Positions 5,186 to 5,444 of a stretch of DNA of 5,444 bases are shown piece after piece. The translations under genes were made by a program, and so were the position numbers. Origin of the DNA: Acidobacteriota bacterium (GTDB lineage Bacteria > Acidobacteriota > Terriglobia > Acidiferrales > UBA7541). The notes under the pieces are model-generated. The model saw nothing but the letters and a program-made list of their open reading frames with translations, did no database searches and had not been told where the DNA came from. The stretch is from the NCBI GenBank assembly GCA_003133505.1, contig PKXT01000086.1, positions 4,729-10,172 on the forward strand, in the 5' to 3' direction. The stretch's first letter is position 1, and each line of letters starts with the position of its first letter.

Positions 5186-5444
5186 TCATTGTACGATAGC
5201 CCGCAAGGCCTCGCCCAAAGAAGCATAGCGGCAAGAGTAACCGGCCTGAGTCGCTTCTTCGGGTATTACGCGCTGACTGGACAGCAGGAGGGAATCCGCC
5301 ATTTCACCGACTGCCAGCCGCAGCAGAAATGCGGGCGTGGGAAAGAAAGATGGCCGGTGCATTACCTGTCCCAAACTTCCGGCGAATTCCCAATTGCGCA
5401 CAGGGGTGGGCGAGACTACATTCACCGGGCCATGTAAATCAGGA
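5186..5444 (-). CDS. TIGR01777 family epimerase-like protein (YfcH/SDR39U1), C-terminal part
   Basis: The last 85 residues of a gene running off the right edge are present. They match the C-terminal DUF1731 segment of the TIGR01777 group of NAD(P)-binding, nucleoside-diphosphate-sugar epimerase-like proteins: HGPVNVVSPTPVRNWEF, then HRPSFFPTPAFLLRLAVGEM, then QRVIPEEATQAGY and a final LGEALRAIV. The Rossmann domain with the glycine motif and the catalytic Tyr-Lys would be in the missing part (the family is about 300 residues long). Substrate is unknown for this family; the E. coli and human members (YfcH, SDR39U1) are uncharacterised. A GTG codon at 5425 is internal, since the match continues upstream of it as D-L-H-G-P. 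The stop is TGA at 5186-5188. It ends 202 bases before the FecR gene, which has its own promoter. Confidence 0.9.
   Translation of the reverse strand, partial: PDLHGPVNVVSPTPVRNWEFAGSLGQVMHRPSFFPTPAFLLRLAVGEMADSLLLSSQRVIPEEATQAGYSCRYASLGEALRAIVQ

Noticed and set aside
5186..5425. Treating the GTG at 5425 as the start of a 79-residue gene
   Set aside because: The match to the TIGR01777 C-terminal segment continues upstream of it to the window edge, so it is an internal codon of a truncated gene.

Overview
The window reads as chromosomal DNA of a soil-type Acidobacteriota, probably the Solibacter/Bryobacter group. The argument is the gene content rather than any marker gene. There is a secreted protein built from choice-of-anchor-D-like (ASH/HYDIN type) Ig repeats, an IPT/TIG domain and FG-GAP/VCBS repeats, and a small FecR-domain protein with a glycine-rich hydrophobic tail. 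Both architectures are especially common in that phylum. The taxonomic call is inference. All five genes lie on the minus strand, so transcription runs from right to left.

From the right edge: (1) 5444-5186, the C-terminal 85 residues of a TIGR01777/YfcH (SDR39U1) epimerase-like protein, cut by the window. (2) 4983-4282, a secreted FecR-domain protein with a strong Shine-Dalgarno, a recognisable sigma70-type promoter (TTGACA, 16-bp spacer, TGC-TAGCAT) and a hairpin terminator. (3) 4281-3951, a 331-base gap in front of the ammonium transporter gene. It holds the terminator, two further hairpins, a tandem pair of GGCTAGCC palindromes and a direct repeat flanking a -10-like box. (4) 3950-2727, a full-length Amt-family ammonium transporter with the pore residues intact. 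(5) 2683-2222, a 153-residue protein with the family I inorganic pyrophosphatase fold whose active-site residues are largely replaced. It follows amt by 43 bases and is probably co-transcribed with it. (6) 2221 to about 1974, a spacer with no convincing promoter. (7) 1973-1, the N-terminal 657 residues of the large repeat-built secreted protein, still open at the left edge.

The most interesting unit is the amt plus pyrophosphatase-like pair. Amt genes are usually paired with the PII protein GlnK. No PII gene is visible here, and instead a probably non-catalytic pyrophosphatase-fold protein follows the transporter, behind a control region rich in symmetrical elements. The FecR protein, the repeat protein and the epimerase look like independent neighbours. 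No RNA genes, CRISPR arrays, insertion sequences or phage genes are visible.
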